Positions 42,176 to 50,742 of a stretch of DNA of 64,000 nucleotides are shown here, piece by piece. A program made the position numbers and the translations under genes. The notes under the pieces were generated by a model that had not been told where the DNA came from, searched no databases, and saw nothing but the letters and a program-made list of their open reading frames with translations. Source of the stretch: Thermococcus profundus (lineage in GTDB: Archaea; Methanobacteriota_B; Thermococci; Thermococcales; Thermococcaceae); the NCBI RefSeq assembly GCF_002214585.1, contig NZ_CP014862.1:496001-560000 (forward strand), given 5' to 3'. How positions within the stretch are numbered: position 1 is the first letter of the stretch; every line of letters begins with the position of its first letter.

Positions 42176-43300
42176 TTATCTCCTTATCAAGCTCTTCCCG
42201 ACCATATTCCCAGGCTTCTCAACGCCGAAGAACCTCAATATAGTCGGCGCTATGTCCATCAAGCTCGGCTCCTCAAGCTCAACTTTATCAAAGCCCCAGA
42301 GTATTAGCGGGACCTTCACCACTGGCTCGTTCATAGAGCCATGCATTCCCTTTACCCAGTGGCTCGCACTCTTAACCCCTCTGCACATCCGGTGGGAACA
42401 GAACCAGTAGCCCGGTTTGGCCGAAACTATAAGCTCACCGCTGTTTGGGCTGTCCAAGTGGGGAAGCTCCTCGCGGAAAAAGACCTCCTTAACGCCAGGT
42501 GCTCTTCTAAGAACTTCAAAGGCCTCCTCGCTCTGGTTTGGGTCTTTGAGGTAAACGTGGACGCCTCCCCCGGAGGAGACCCTCAGAACTTCGATTCCTC
42601 TCTCCCTTAAGTATGTCTTCAGGTTCACCCAAGTGTGGACTTCCTCCTGTCCGTGGTCGGCGAAGATGATGAAGGCGTACTCCTCCTTCAGCCTCTCCCA
42701 GAGTGTCCTTACTGCTGTATCAACGGTCTCAACGGCCTTCATTGCACCATCGCTTAGCGGCCCGTGGTCGTGTTGCATCCCGTCTATCGAGGCGAAGTGA
42801 ACTAGTAGAAGGTCGGGTTTGCACTCCTCATAGAGGTATAGGGCCGAGTTGAGTACCCAGAGGTCTTTCCTCCAGTCACGGCCGTGTTTTCTGTACATCT
42901 CGTTGCTCGCGAAGAACGGGGGGAAGATCCTAACGTCTGTGCCGCTGAAGGGTGGCATCGTGTAGCCCGAAACCGAGGCAGTCCTAACTCCTCTCCCCTT
43001 CAGAATGTCAACTATAGTGGGGGCCTTGATGACCTTGTGGGGATTGAACGCAACCTCGTATTCGTAGAAGTTAACCTTCCTGTCGGCTATCCTGTCGTAG
43101 TAGCCGTTCTCAACTACACCGTGATCCCTTGGCCACACGCCCGTCATGACGCTCGTGTGGACTAAATCAGTCAGCGTGGGAAATATTGAATCAACAACAG
43201 CGAAGTGTCCGCTTTCGGCGAGCTCGCTGAGGAAGGGCATGTGCTCAAGGTTGTAGATACCGTTCCCGTCGAGGCTTATGAGGACTAACTTCTTCCTCAC
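42176..43300 (-). CDS. Nucleotide pyrophosphatase/phosphodiesterase of the alkaline phosphatase superfamily
   Basis: A 374-residue zinc-type phosphoesterase. LVLISLDGNGIYNLEHMPFL supplies the first Asp, SIFPTLTDLVHTSVMTGVWP the nucleophile Thr region, LLVHFASIDGMQHDHGPLSD the second Asp/His, and FADHGQEEV the DHG site, with a final histidine in VKGMHGS. It may hydrolyse phosphodiesters or phosphonates; the substrate is not evident. It starts with a GTG that overlaps the stop of the upstream coiled-coil gene (GTGA), so translation is coupled. Confidence 0.87.
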   Translation of the reverse strand: MRKKLVLISLDGNGIYNLEHMPFLSELAESGHFAVVDSIFPTLTDLVHTSVMTGVWPRDHGVVENGYYDRIADRKVNFYEYEVAFNPHKVIKAPTIVDILKGRGVRTASVSGYTMPPFSGTDVRIFPPFFASNEMYRKHGRDWRKDLWVLNSALYLYEECKPDLLLVHFASIDGMQHDHGPLSDGAMKAVETVDTAVRTLWERLKEEYAFIIFADHGQEEVHTWVNLKTYLRERGIEVLRVSSGGGVHVYLKDPNQSEEAFEVLRRAPGVKEVFFREELPHLDSPNSGELIVSAKPGYWFCSHRMCRGVKSASHWVKGMHGSMNEPVVKVPLILWGFDKVELEEPSLMDIAPTILRFFGVEKPGNMVGKSLIRR

Positions 43301-43422
43301 TCCTTCTCCCCCTTTTGAGCTTTTTCGATCTTTTCAAGGGTTTCGCTGAGTTTGTCAAGCTCTTCCCTGAGCTTTTTAACTTCTTCCGCCATTCTTTTGA
43401 GCTCTTTGACGTTCTCATCCAT
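43297..43422 (-). CDS. 41-residue coiled-coil protein
   Basis: A 41-residue ORF, MDENVKELKRMAEEVKKLRE followed by ELDKLSETLEKIEK and AQKGEKE. Leucines and other hydrophobics repeat every 3-4 residues, indicating a coiled coil. The ATG is preceded by GGTGATTAAG. Its TGA overlaps the GTG of the downstream phosphodiesterase, so they are translated together. It lies 74 nt downstream of the Nre gene. It could be an oligomerisation partner of the phosphodiesterase; this is inference from coupling. Confidence 0.65.
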   Translation of the reverse strand: MDENVKELKRMAEEVKKLREELDKLSETLEKIEKAQKGEKE

Positions 43423-43496
43423 CTTAATCACCGTCAGCCTGACGTGCACTCCTCACCGCTCGGTGGGATGGAAGGCTCATCATCCGGTTTGGGCAA

Positions 43497-44735
43497 TCAC
43501 GTTAAAACATTTCCCAGCCACTCGTCTAAAGTTTTCTGCCTTGCGAGCGCTCCGAGGACGTAGCTTCTCTGAAGGTACCTCTCAAAGGGATGCTCTAACC
43601 TTCTTCTGATGACATCCAGGGCCTCGTTTAGGGTTTCAAAGCGGCCTATTGGATTGCCCATCGCCTTCTTCACCCCCAGGCGGAGCTGCCAGACCCCAAC
43701 CGGGGCGTAGTATTCTGGGGTGACCTCTCTGAAGACAACCGCTCTTGCCTGTCTCCTCCTAGCGCGGAGGGCTTCGAGGACGCTCAGGCGGGCGGCGTGA
43801 TATGCACCCGCTGTTTCCCTGACGTACTCCTTCCTCCCCCGGAAGTCCTCGTAGTCGTGGATCACCCTAGGTTCTTCGGCACCGAAGAGCGAGCCCTTCA
43901 GCCAGACCTCCAGGAGCTCAAAGGCGTAGGTTTCAGGCATCAGCAGAACCGTGTAGCGGTTCCCCATGAAGCGGTAGAAGTAGACCTCGTAGTCGTTTAT
44001 CTCCGGGTAGTGGAGGATCTCGCGCCTTAGGTTCTTGCCTATCGTGTCCTGGACGGTGGTGATGCTCCAGCGTGTTGGTACGAGCCTCTTATCAACGCCG
44101 AGCAGTCCCGCGGAGAGGAGCCTTATGATGTAGTACTCGTCGAAGCCCCAATTGTAGAGGCGCATTATTGCTTGCTCAGCCTTCAGCTCGTCGCTCACAA
44201 CGTAGTCCGTCCTGCGCGGTATCCTCGGGTTCTCCGTCAGCTCAAAATCCAGGAGCTCTGCCTTGGGTCCCACAGGTGGGGCAAACTCGCTGGGAATGAC
44301 CTTGAGAACCGGCTTTCTCCTGAGGAGTATCTCGCTGTCCACGGGCTTGACGCTCATAGCCAGCTCCTGAACTTCGCTGAGGATTCTTCCGCTCTTTCTG
44401 ACGCTAACGTCGGCTTTGGTCTCACCCATCACAAGCATGGAGCGGTAGTAGAGGATGTCCTTTATCGTCTTGTTCTCCCACTTGAGCGGATTGTCGAGGT
44501 AGTCAGTCTTCCCCTCAATTGGCGGCACAAGGGGGCCTATTCTGACCTTCGGATAGCCGTACTCACCGACGAAGACGCTTGGTGGTGAGGAGCCGAAGAG
44601 ATGGCGTTTATTCAGCTTCTGCTCCACATTACGAGCTACCCTGAACCTCTCAAGTATCGGGCAGGTCGGCCTTCCGCAGAGGAGCTTTCTGCCCTTGCAG
44701 ATGGCGCAGAGTTTGGAGTTGAAGAGTTCTGACAT
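43497..44735 (-). CDS. nreA: Nre-family DNA repair protein with C-terminal PCNA-binding motif
   Basis: A 412-residue archaeal Nre protein. An N-terminal zinc-binding segment CAICKGRKLLCGRPTCP is followed by the long conserved domain (ERFRVARNVEQKLNKRHLFG, PPSVFVGEYGYPKVRIGPLV). The C-terminus has QKTLDEWL, a PIP box for the sliding clamp. Haloferax NreA acts in mitomycin damage repair with PCNA. ATG 44735 follows GAGGCGTG; the in-frame GTG just before it is less likely. Its own operon includes the coiled-coil and phosphodiesterase genes. Confidence 0.88.
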   Translation of the reverse strand: MSELFNSKLCAICKGRKLLCGRPTCPILERFRVARNVEQKLNKRHLFGSSPPSVFVGEYGYPKVRIGPLVPPIEGKTDYLDNPLKWENKTIKDILYYRSMLVMGETKADVSVRKSGRILSEVQELAMSVKPVDSEILLRRKPVLKVIPSEFAPPVGPKAELLDFELTENPRIPRRTDYVVSDELKAEQAIMRLYNWGFDEYYIIRLLSAGLLGVDKRLVPTRWSITTVQDTIGKNLRREILHYPEINDYEVYFYRFMGNRYTVLLMPETYAFELLEVWLKGSLFGAEEPRVIHDYEDFRGRKEYVRETAGAYHAARLSVLEALRARRRQARAVVFREVTPEYYAPVGVWQLRLGVKKAMGNPIGRFETLNEALDVIRRRLEHPFERYLQRSYVLGALARQKTLDEWLGNVLT

Positions 44736-44880
44736 CACGCCTCATATAGTTTTTCTCGTTTAAAACTTGCCCCGTGTTTTTGGATAATAAATCCGTTTAA
44801 CATTTGGGGGACATGTCCTCTGTTGTGTTTTCCTAAACTCTTATATACTTCGATGTACTTAGATGGCCTGAGGTGTTTTT

Positions 44881-46698
44881 ATGTACGGCAACTGGGGAAA
44901 GTTTCTGCGCGTCAACCTCTCCACTGGGGAGGTGAAGGTTGAGGAATATGACGAGGAGCTGGCCAAGAAGTGGCTCGGAAGCAGGGGTCTGGCCATATAC
45001 TACCTCCTGAGGGACATGGATCCGAAGGTCGACCCCCTGAGCCCTGAGAACAAATTGATCATAACGCCCGGCCCGCTGAGCGGTACGAGCGCTCCCACGG
45101 GTGGAAGATACAATATTGTTACAAAGAGCCCAGCTACGGGCTTCATAACAATGGCCAATTCGGGCGGCTACTTTGGGGCAGAGCTCAAGTTCGCGGGCTG
45201 GGACGGCATAATAGTTGAGGGCAAGGCCGAGAGCCCGGTCTACATCTACATAAAGGACGACCAAGTTGAGATTCGCGACGCTTCCCACCTCTGGGGCAAG
45301 ATCGTGAGCGAGACCGAGGAGACCCTCAGAAAGGAGATAGGGAGCAAGAGGCTCCACATAGCCAGCATTGGTCCCGCTGGTGAGAACCTCGTCAAGTTCG
45401 CCGCCGTTATAAACGACGGCCACAGGGCCGCAGGCAGGGCCGGTGTCGGAGCTGTCATGGGGAGCAAGAACCTAAAGGCGATAGCCGTCGAGGGGACGAA
45501 GAGTGTTCCAATAGCCGACAGGCAGAAGTTCATGCTCACCGTCAGGGAGAAGATAAACAAGCTCAAGAACGACCCCGTTGCGGGTGGGGGACTGCCCAAC
45601 TACGGTACCGCAGTCTTGGTGAACATCATCAATGAGAACGGCCTCTATCCAACCAGGAACTTCCAGACGGGTGTGTTTGAGCTCGCCTACGAGCACAGCG
45701 GTGAGGCAATGACCAAGAAGTACCTCATAAGGAACCAGCCCTGCTACGCGTGCCCGATCGGTTGCGGCAGGGTCAACAAGCTTCCGACAGTTGGCGTAAC
45801 TGAGGGACCTGAGTACGAGAGCATCTGGGCACTGGGCGCTACACTGGGAATAAACGACCTCGCTAGCATCATCGAGGCCAACCACCAGTGTGACGAGTAC
45901 GGTCTTGATACCATCTCAACAGGCGGAACGCTCGCGGCCGCTATGGAACTCTACGAGAAGGGCTACCTCACTGACGACGATCTTGGAGATGCTCCTCCCT
46001 TCAGGTGGGGCAACACCGAGGTTCTCCACTACTACATTGAGAAGATAGCCTACAGGAAGGGTCTGGGAGACAAGCTGGCCGAGGGAAGCTACCGCTTCGC
46101 CGAGATGTACGGCCACCCGGAGTTCTCGATGAGCGTCAAGAAGCTTGAACTCCCTGCCTACGATCCGCGTGGAGCAGAGGGACACGGCCTCGGCTATGCA
46201 ACCAACAACCGTGGCGGTTGCCACATCAAGAACTACATGATAAGCCCGGAGATCCTCGGCTACCCGTACAAGATGGATCCGCACGACATAAGCGACGACA
46301 AGGTGAAGATGCTCATCCTGTTCCAGGATTTGAGTGCAGTAATTGATGCCGCTGGCCTGTGTCTCTTCACGACGTTCGGCCTCGGCGCGGACGACTTCCG
46401 CGACATGCTGAACGCTGCTCTCGGCTGGGACTTCTCCACGGAGGACTACCTCAAGATCGGTGAGAGAATCTGGAACGCCGAGAGGCTCTTCAACCTCAAG
46501 GCCGGCCTCGACCCGCTCAAGGACGACACCCTGCCGAAGAGGTTCCTCGAGGAGCCGATGCCAGAGGGCCCGAACAAGGGCCACGTGGTCCGCCTGAAGG
46601 AGATGCTGCCGCGCTACTACGCCCTCCGTGGCTGGACCGAGGACGGAAGGATCCCGCCTGAGAAGGCGAAGGAACTTGGAATAGACGAGTTTATGTGA
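44881..46698 (+). CDS. aor: Tungsten aldehyde:ferredoxin oxidoreductase
   Basis: A 605-residue tungstopterin enzyme oxidising aldehydes to acids and reducing ferredoxin, mainly in amino acid fermentation. The length equals that of the characterised Pyrococcus enzyme. It shows MYGNWGKFLRVNLSTGEV, two pterin-binding regions (GRAGVGAVMGSKNLKAIAVE and DPRGAEGHGLGYATNNRGGC), and the cluster cysteines CYACPIGC plus AAGLCLF. The ATG follows GAGGTGTTTTT. A TATA-like CTTATATAC lies at 44840-44848. The MoaD and radical SAM genes downstream form its operon. Confidence 0.98.
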   Translation: MYGNWGKFLRVNLSTGEVKVEEYDEELAKKWLGSRGLAIYYLLRDMDPKVDPLSPENKLIITPGPLSGTSAPTGGRYNIVTKSPATGFITMANSGGYFGAELKFAGWDGIIVEGKAESPVYIYIKDDQVEIRDASHLWGKIVSETEETLRKEIGSKRLHIASIGPAGENLVKFAAVINDGHRAAGRAGVGAVMGSKNLKAIAVEGTKSVPIADRQKFMLTVREKINKLKNDPVAGGGLPNYGTAVLVNIINENGLYPTRNFQTGVFELAYEHSGEAMTKKYLIRNQPCYACPIGCGRVNKLPTVGVTEGPEYESIWALGATLGINDLASIIEANHQCDEYGLDTISTGGTLAAAMELYEKGYLTDDDLGDAPPFRWGNTEVLHYYIEKIAYRKGLGDKLAEGSYRFAEMYGHPEFSMSVKKLELPAYDPRGAEGHGLGYATNNRGGCHIKNYMISPEILGYPYKMDPHDISDDKVKMLILFQDLSAVIDAAGLCLFTTFGLGADDFRDMLNAALGWDFSTEDYLKIGERIWNAERLFNLKAGLDPLKDDTLPKRFLEEPMPEGPNKGHVVRLKEMLPRYYALRGWTEDGRIPPEKAKELGIDEFM

Positions 46699-46774
46699 TT
46701 CCCTTCTTCCCATTTTTGTCCAGCAAGCTTTTTAACATAATTCCGGCAAAGAGATGGATTAATCAGGTGGTACC

Positions 46775-47026
46775 ATGGTGAAGGTTAAGGTGTTCGCGAC
46801 TCTCATAGATATCGCTGGAAAGCGTGTTTTTGAAGTAAACGGTCCCCAGACCGTTGGGGAGCTTCTTGATGAGCTTGATGGGTTATTCCCTGGCTTCAAG
46901 AAGGAGCTGGAGCGGGGTTTCATAATCCTCGTCAACGGGAAGAACATAGAGCACCTCAACGGCCTTGACACCCCCTTGGGGGAGGAGGATACGGTTAGCA
47001 TCTTCCCACCGGCCGGAGGCGGTTGA
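46775..47026 (+). CDS. moaD: MoaD-like sulfur carrier for tungstopterin synthesis
   Basis: An 83-residue ubiquitin-fold protein. VKVKVFATLIDIAGKRVFEV opens a beta-grasp fold and the C-terminus ends FPPAGGG, the tail activated as thiocarboxylate for dithiolene formation. It lies between aor and its radical SAM gene, so it probably serves the tungsten cofactor. TATA-like CTTTTTAACAT (46730-46740) and GGTGGTACC precede the ATG. The site GGAGGCGG for the next gene lies in its last codons. Confidence 0.9.
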   Translation: MVKVKVFATLIDIAGKRVFEVNGPQTVGELLDELDGLFPGFKKELERGFIILVNGKNIEHLNGLDTPLGEEDTVSIFPPAGGG

Positions 47027-47027
47027 A

Positions 47028-48179
47028 GTGGCGATAAAGTTAAACCTTGATAGGGAGTATACCTTCACCCTTTGGGACGGGAAGGTCATAGTGAAGCCGA
47101 AGCTCGACATGAAGTACCTTTACATAGAGGTCACCAGCCGCTGTAATTTAAAGTGCGAGATGTGCTTCAAGCAGTACTGGGAAGACACCGAGGGGGATAT
47201 GGACTGGGATCTCTTTATAAAAATCCTGGACGATGCAGAGGAGTTTCCGGAGCTTAAGATGATCTACTTCGGTGGAATAGGGGAGCCCACGGTTCACCCG
47301 CGCTTCATGGACATGGTTCGCGAGGTTAAGAGGCGCGGCTTTGCGCTGGGCATGAGCAGCAACGGGACCCTGATGACCGATGAAATGCTTAGGGAGTTCG
47401 CGAAGCTAGGCGTTGAGCTGATATACTTCTCCATGGACACGGTTCCAACTGCTCAGAACGCCATAACCCTCGGCCATCTTGCCGCTGCAGCAACCGCGGA
47501 CAGGATAAGGAGGCTCGTGAAGTACCGGGAGGAGTACGGAACTCACAGACCTAGTATAGGGGTTGAGGTGGTCGTTACGAAGGAGAACTACAGACAGCTA
47601 CCCGACATGGCCCGCTTCCTCCTCGATCTTGGCGTGGATTCCATGCTCGTGTCGAACCTGCTCCCCCTAACTGAAGAGCAGACGAAGGACATCGTCTACG
47701 ATGGAAGCGTTGATATGAAACCCATCCTCGACGAGCTCTACAAGATCGCGCACAACGGGCTCTACATAAAGCTCCCGTACTTCGAGCTGAAGACTGAAAG
47801 GAGCTGCGACTTCGATGAGAACAACGTTGCAGTTGTCAGATGGGACGGGGAAGTTGCCCCCTGCTACCGCTTCCTCCACAGCTACTACGAATACATATTC
47901 GGTCGTAAGAAGAAGGTGAACGCATACTCCTTCGGCAACGTGAAAGAAAAGAGCCTCGCGGAGATATGGACGAGCGAGAAGTACACATGGTTCCGCTTCA
48001 CCATGAAGAACTACATGTATCCCTCCTGTACCGACTGCCCGCTGGTTGATGCCTGCGACTTCGTCAAGACGAGCGACATCGACTGCTGGGGCAACGAGCC
48101 GAGCTGCGCCGACTGCCTCTGGGCCAGAAGAATAGTTCAGTGCCCGATACCCCAGCACAACTTCGGTAAGTTCTACTGA
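47028..48179 (+). CDS. cmo: Radical SAM protein for AOR (cofactor modifying, cmo-like)
   Basis: A 383-residue radical SAM enzyme cotranscribed with aor, as described for Pyrococcus cmo. The SAM cluster CNLKCEMC is at residues 39-46 from GTG 47028. The C-terminal SPASM-type domain is cysteine-rich: CTDCPLVDAC, DCWGNEPSCADC, and a final RIVQC. It probably modifies or helps insert the tungsten cofactor or a peptide on AOR. Starting at GTG 47028 places it just after moaD; the longer ORF begins within moaD and is not used. Confidence 0.85.
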   Translation: MAIKLNLDREYTFTLWDGKVIVKPKLDMKYLYIEVTSRCNLKCEMCFKQYWEDTEGDMDWDLFIKILDDAEEFPELKMIYFGGIGEPTVHPRFMDMVREVKRRGFALGMSSNGTLMTDEMLREFAKLGVELIYFSMDTVPTAQNAITLGHLAAAATADRIRRLVKYREEYGTHRPSIGVEVVVTKENYRQLPDMARFLLDLGVDSMLVSNLLPLTEEQTKDIVYDGSVDMKPILDELYKIAHNGLYIKLPYFELKTERSCDFDENNVAVVRWDGEVAPCYRFLHSYYEYIFGRKKKVNAYSFGNVKEKSLAEIWTSEKYTWFRFTMKNYMYPSCTDCPLVDACDFVKTSDIDCWGNEPSCADCLWARRIVQCPIPQHNFGKFY

Positions 48180-48235
48180 AGAGGTTCCAAAAAGCTTAAA
48201 AACCCTCAGCGGCTCATATACCTCGGGCGCAAAAT

Positions 48236-48321
48236 GCCGCGGTAGCCTAGCCTGGTAGGGCGCCGGCCTGCTAAGCCGGTGGGCGGTGCCCACAGGGGTT
48301 CAAATCCCCTCCGCGGCGCCA
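48236..48321 (+). tRNA. tRNA-Ser (GCT), CCA encoded
   Basis: Class II tRNA. Acceptor GCCGCGG/CCGCGGC, anticodon stem CCGGC/GCCGG with loop CTGCTAA, anticodon GCT. Long variable arm TGGGCGGTGCCCACA, T-loop GTTCAAATC, discriminator G, encoded CCA. Its TATA is AGCTTAAAAAC upstream. Confidence 0.96.
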
Positions 48322-48341
48322 AAAATCTTCTTGGGATCAAT

Positions 48342-48416
48342 GCCGGGATAGCCTAGAGGTGAGGCGGTGGACTGCAGATCCGCTTTACGGGGGTTCAAAT
48401 CCCCCTCCCGGCTCCA
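48342..48416 (+). tRNA. tRNA-Cys (GCA), CCA encoded
   Basis: Acceptor GCCGGGA/TCCCGGC, anticodon stem GTGGA/TCCGC with loop CTGCAGA, anticodon GCA. T-loop GTTCAAATC and discriminator T (U73), the identity base of tRNA-Cys, then encoded CCA. It lies 20 nt after tRNA-Ser, so the two are probably cotranscribed. Confidence 0.96.
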
Positions 48417-48501
48417 GGTTTCTCGATTTTCAGTGTTTATGGAGTGAGTAGAAATGCTTTTCAATAAATATCGTTTCAAAACACGTAAACGGTGGGAGAG
48501 G

Positions 48502-49686
48502 CTAAAACCTTCTCCTCCTTCCTCCCCACCTTCTTCGGTACTCGCTCTCCAGTTCCTCGTTTCTGAACTCTTTGGGGGTTTTCTCGCTGAGGGATGACCT
48601 CCTCACCTCCACCCCAGCGTCCTTGGCTATGTACCTGAACTTCCTGAGCTCGCCCGGCTGGAGGAATGTTATGGCTCTTCCCCTCTTACCCATTCTTCCC
48701 GTTCTCCCAATGCGGTGGATGTACTGCTCCGGGTTCATTGGGATGGAGTAGTTTACGACGTGGCTTATGTCCCGAACGTCCAGACCCCTGGCCGCGACGT
48801 CCGTCGCGACGAGTATCCTGGTCCTCCTTTCTTTGAACCTCTTGAAGGTTCTTTCGCGGGCTGCCTGGTTCATGTCCCCGTTGAGAGCTTCTGCACTGTA
48901 GCCGTCTCTCCTGAGCCTCTCGCTCAGCTCACGGGTTTCCCTTTTGGTCTGGCAGAAGATTATGCCGTAGAAATCCTCGGTGAGAACTTCCCTGAGCTTT
49001 CTGTACCTCCTCGCCGGAAGGACTTCCACGTACTCTTGGTCGACCATCTCTGGAACAAGCTCGTCTCTGCTGACTATCACGACCTCGGGGTTCCTCATGT
49101 ACCTCTTCGCCAGGAGGAGGATCTCCCTCGGCATAGTAGCTGAGAACATCAGGATGCGCTTTTCCTCGGGGGTGTTCCTCATTATGCTCTCTATGTCATC
49201 GATGAACCCCATGTCGAGCATCCTGTCGGCCTCGTCGAGGATGAAGAACTTGACCCCGCTCAGGTCGATGGTGCCGCGCCTTATGTGGTCGAGAACCCTT
49301 CCTGGAGTTCCGACGACGACGTGCGTTCCCCTCTCAAGCGCCCTTATCTGGGGCCCTATCGGCTGGCCGCCGTAGACAGCGTAAACGTAGACCCTCTTCC
49401 TCCCGCGGAGGCTTTTGATTTCATCCGCCACTTGGAGGGCGAGCTCCCTGGTGGGCGTGAGGATTATCGCCTGAACGTTTTTCTCCTTGGGGTCTATCGC
49501 CTCTATTATCGGAAGCGCAAAAGCAGCTGTCTTCCCGGTCCCGGTCTGGGACTGGCCGATTATATCCTTCTCGCCCGAGAGAAGCAGGGGTATGACCTCC
49601 CTCTGAATGTCCGTTGGTCTTTCAAAACCCTTTTGCCTGACGGCCACTAGGGTGGCCTCGGATAAACCTAACTTTTCAAAACTCAT
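48502..49686 (-). CDS. deaD: DEAD-box RNA helicase
   Basis: A 394-residue DEAD-box helicase. Q motif region FERPTDIQREVIPLLLSG, motif I QSQTGTGKT, Ia PTRELALQ, motif II LDEADRMLDMGF, motif III FSATMP, motif VI HRIGRTGRMG. A basic tail (YRRRWGGRRRRF) probably contacts RNA. The Thermococcus kodakarensis orthologue is cold-inducible; whether that holds here is inference. The start is ATG 49686 after AGGAGTTAGAAAA; an ATG 33 nt upstream is an alternative. It is antiparallel to neighbouring tRNA genes. Confidence 0.93.
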   Translation of the reverse strand: MSFEKLGLSEATLVAVRQKGFERPTDIQREVIPLLLSGEKDIIGQSQTGTGKTAAFALPIIEAIDPKEKNVQAIILTPTRELALQVADEIKSLRGRKRVYVYAVYGGQPIGPQIRALERGTHVVVGTPGRVLDHIRRGTIDLSGVKFFILDEADRMLDMGFIDDIESIMRNTPEEKRILMFSATMPREILLLAKRYMRNPEVVIVSRDELVPEMVDQEYVEVLPARRYRKLREVLTEDFYGIIFCQTKRETRELSERLRRDGYSAEALNGDMNQAARERTFKRFKERRTRILVATDVAARGLDVRDISHVVNYSIPMNPEQYIHRIGRTGRMGKRGRAITFLQPGELRKFRYIAKDAGVEVRRSSLSEKTPKEFRNEELESEYRRRWGGRRRRF

Positions 49687-49757
49687 TTTTCTAACTCCTT
49701 GTACGTTGCTCAAACGCATTCCTCCTCAAACGGAACGCGCCGAGAAGAAACGCGGTC

Positions 49758-49835
49758 TGGCGGGCCGGGGGGGATTCGAACCCCCGACCACGGGATTAAG
49801 AGTCCCGCGCTCTAACCATGCTGAGCTACCGGCCC
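49758..49835 (-). tRNA. tRNA-Lys (CTT), CCA encoded
   Basis: Minus strand: acceptor GGGCCGG/CCGGCCC, anticodon stem CGGGA/TCCCG with loop CTCTTAA, anticodon CTT. T-loop GTTCGAATC, discriminator G, encoded CCA. Its promoter would be the minus-strand TTTATAAAGC complement near 49862. Confidence 0.96.
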
Positions 49836-49945
49836 TCAACCCGAAACCATAGACGGGAAGTTGCTTTATAAATTTTTTGGTTCCTTTGAGTGGAGCGGAG
49901 ACAGAAAAATTTATAAAGGCCGCTCAACCCTTATAGTTTGGCAAC

Positions 49946-50033
49946 GCGGGGGTTGCCGAGCCTGGTCAAAGGCGCGGGATTGAGGGTCCCGTCCCGTAGG
50001 GGTTCCGGGGTTCAAATCCCCGCCCCCGCACCA
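49946..50033 (+). tRNA. tRNA-Leu (GAG), CCA encoded
   Basis: Class II tRNA: acceptor GCGGGGG/CCCCCGC, anticodon stem CGGGA/TCCCG with loop TTGAGGG, anticodon GAG. T-loop GTTCAAATC, discriminator A, encoded CCA. AAATTTATAAAGG at 49907-49919 is its TATA. Element B begins directly after its CCA. Confidence 0.96.
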
Positions 50034-50742
50034 TTCAGCCCTTTGCTTCGCAAAGCGCTGGCGGAAAACACTGTGCTCTTCTGAAAATTAAATTTGAGCG
50101 GGGTTTGCGCATTACTTGCTGTTACACAAGTGTTTGCCTTCAACAAGGCGTCCTGTGGACGCCAGAACAAAAAACAAACCTCTTAAAAGACTGATTTTAA
50201 AGTTAAACCCCTGCTAATGCGTCACAAAAAGAGTGCACGCTTGATGCTTAGCATTTTAGGAGGAGAGCATTTTTGATTAAACCTTGTTTTAACGCACGGG
50301 ACGGTAGTCTCGTTGAGTTTGATCAAGGCTTGTGGTTCCTTCTAAAATTGCTCTTCTACGAGGATTTTCACGATATACGGGCTAAAAACAGGCGAATTCC
50401 CGTAAGTATCGCTCAATTAGAAATGAGTTTTCCCACCTTAACGCCCTTCGGGCGTCGATTATAAAACAAACTCACAGCTGACAAGCAAATAAAAGTAGAA
50501 TTCACACCAGAAACGCCAGTACCAAAGAGAAAACATCTTCCCAACAGCTTACAAGAGGAACCACCAACTTTTATGAAACTTTGCTTTCAAAGTTTCAGCG
50601 TCGCTTTCACTCGTTCAAGCATCCTTAACGGATGGCGGAAAAAGAGCGTGCTTTCTGAAAATGTAAATTTGAGAGGAGTTCGCGCGTTACTCGCCTTTCT
50701 AACAGTGTTTGCTCCCATAGAGAAAATAAAAACGGTCAGTTT
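50034..50742. repeat. Non-coding element B with internal 80-bp duplication
   Basis: A 709-nt non-coding tract starting at the 3' end of tRNA-Leu. It opens with hairpin CTTTGC-TTC-GCAAAG (50041-50055). An imperfect direct repeat of about 80 bp occurs at 50059-50138 and 50633-50713, each with TGGCGGAAAA, a CTTCTGAAAAT/CTTTCTGAAAAT block, TAAATTTGAG, a GCGC-TTACT stretch and AGTGTTTGC. The second copy is preceded by hairpin ACTTTG-CTTT-CAAAGT (50579-50594). Further hairpins: GGCGTCC-TGT-GGACGCC (50147-50163) and ACGCCC-TTC-GGGCGT (50441-50455). Modules recur in elements A and C. Function unknown; short ORFs here look random. Confidence 0.65.

Noticed and set aside
50273-50464. 63-residue ORF within element B
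   Set aside because: It starts inside shared element modules and lacks homologous reading frames in A and C.
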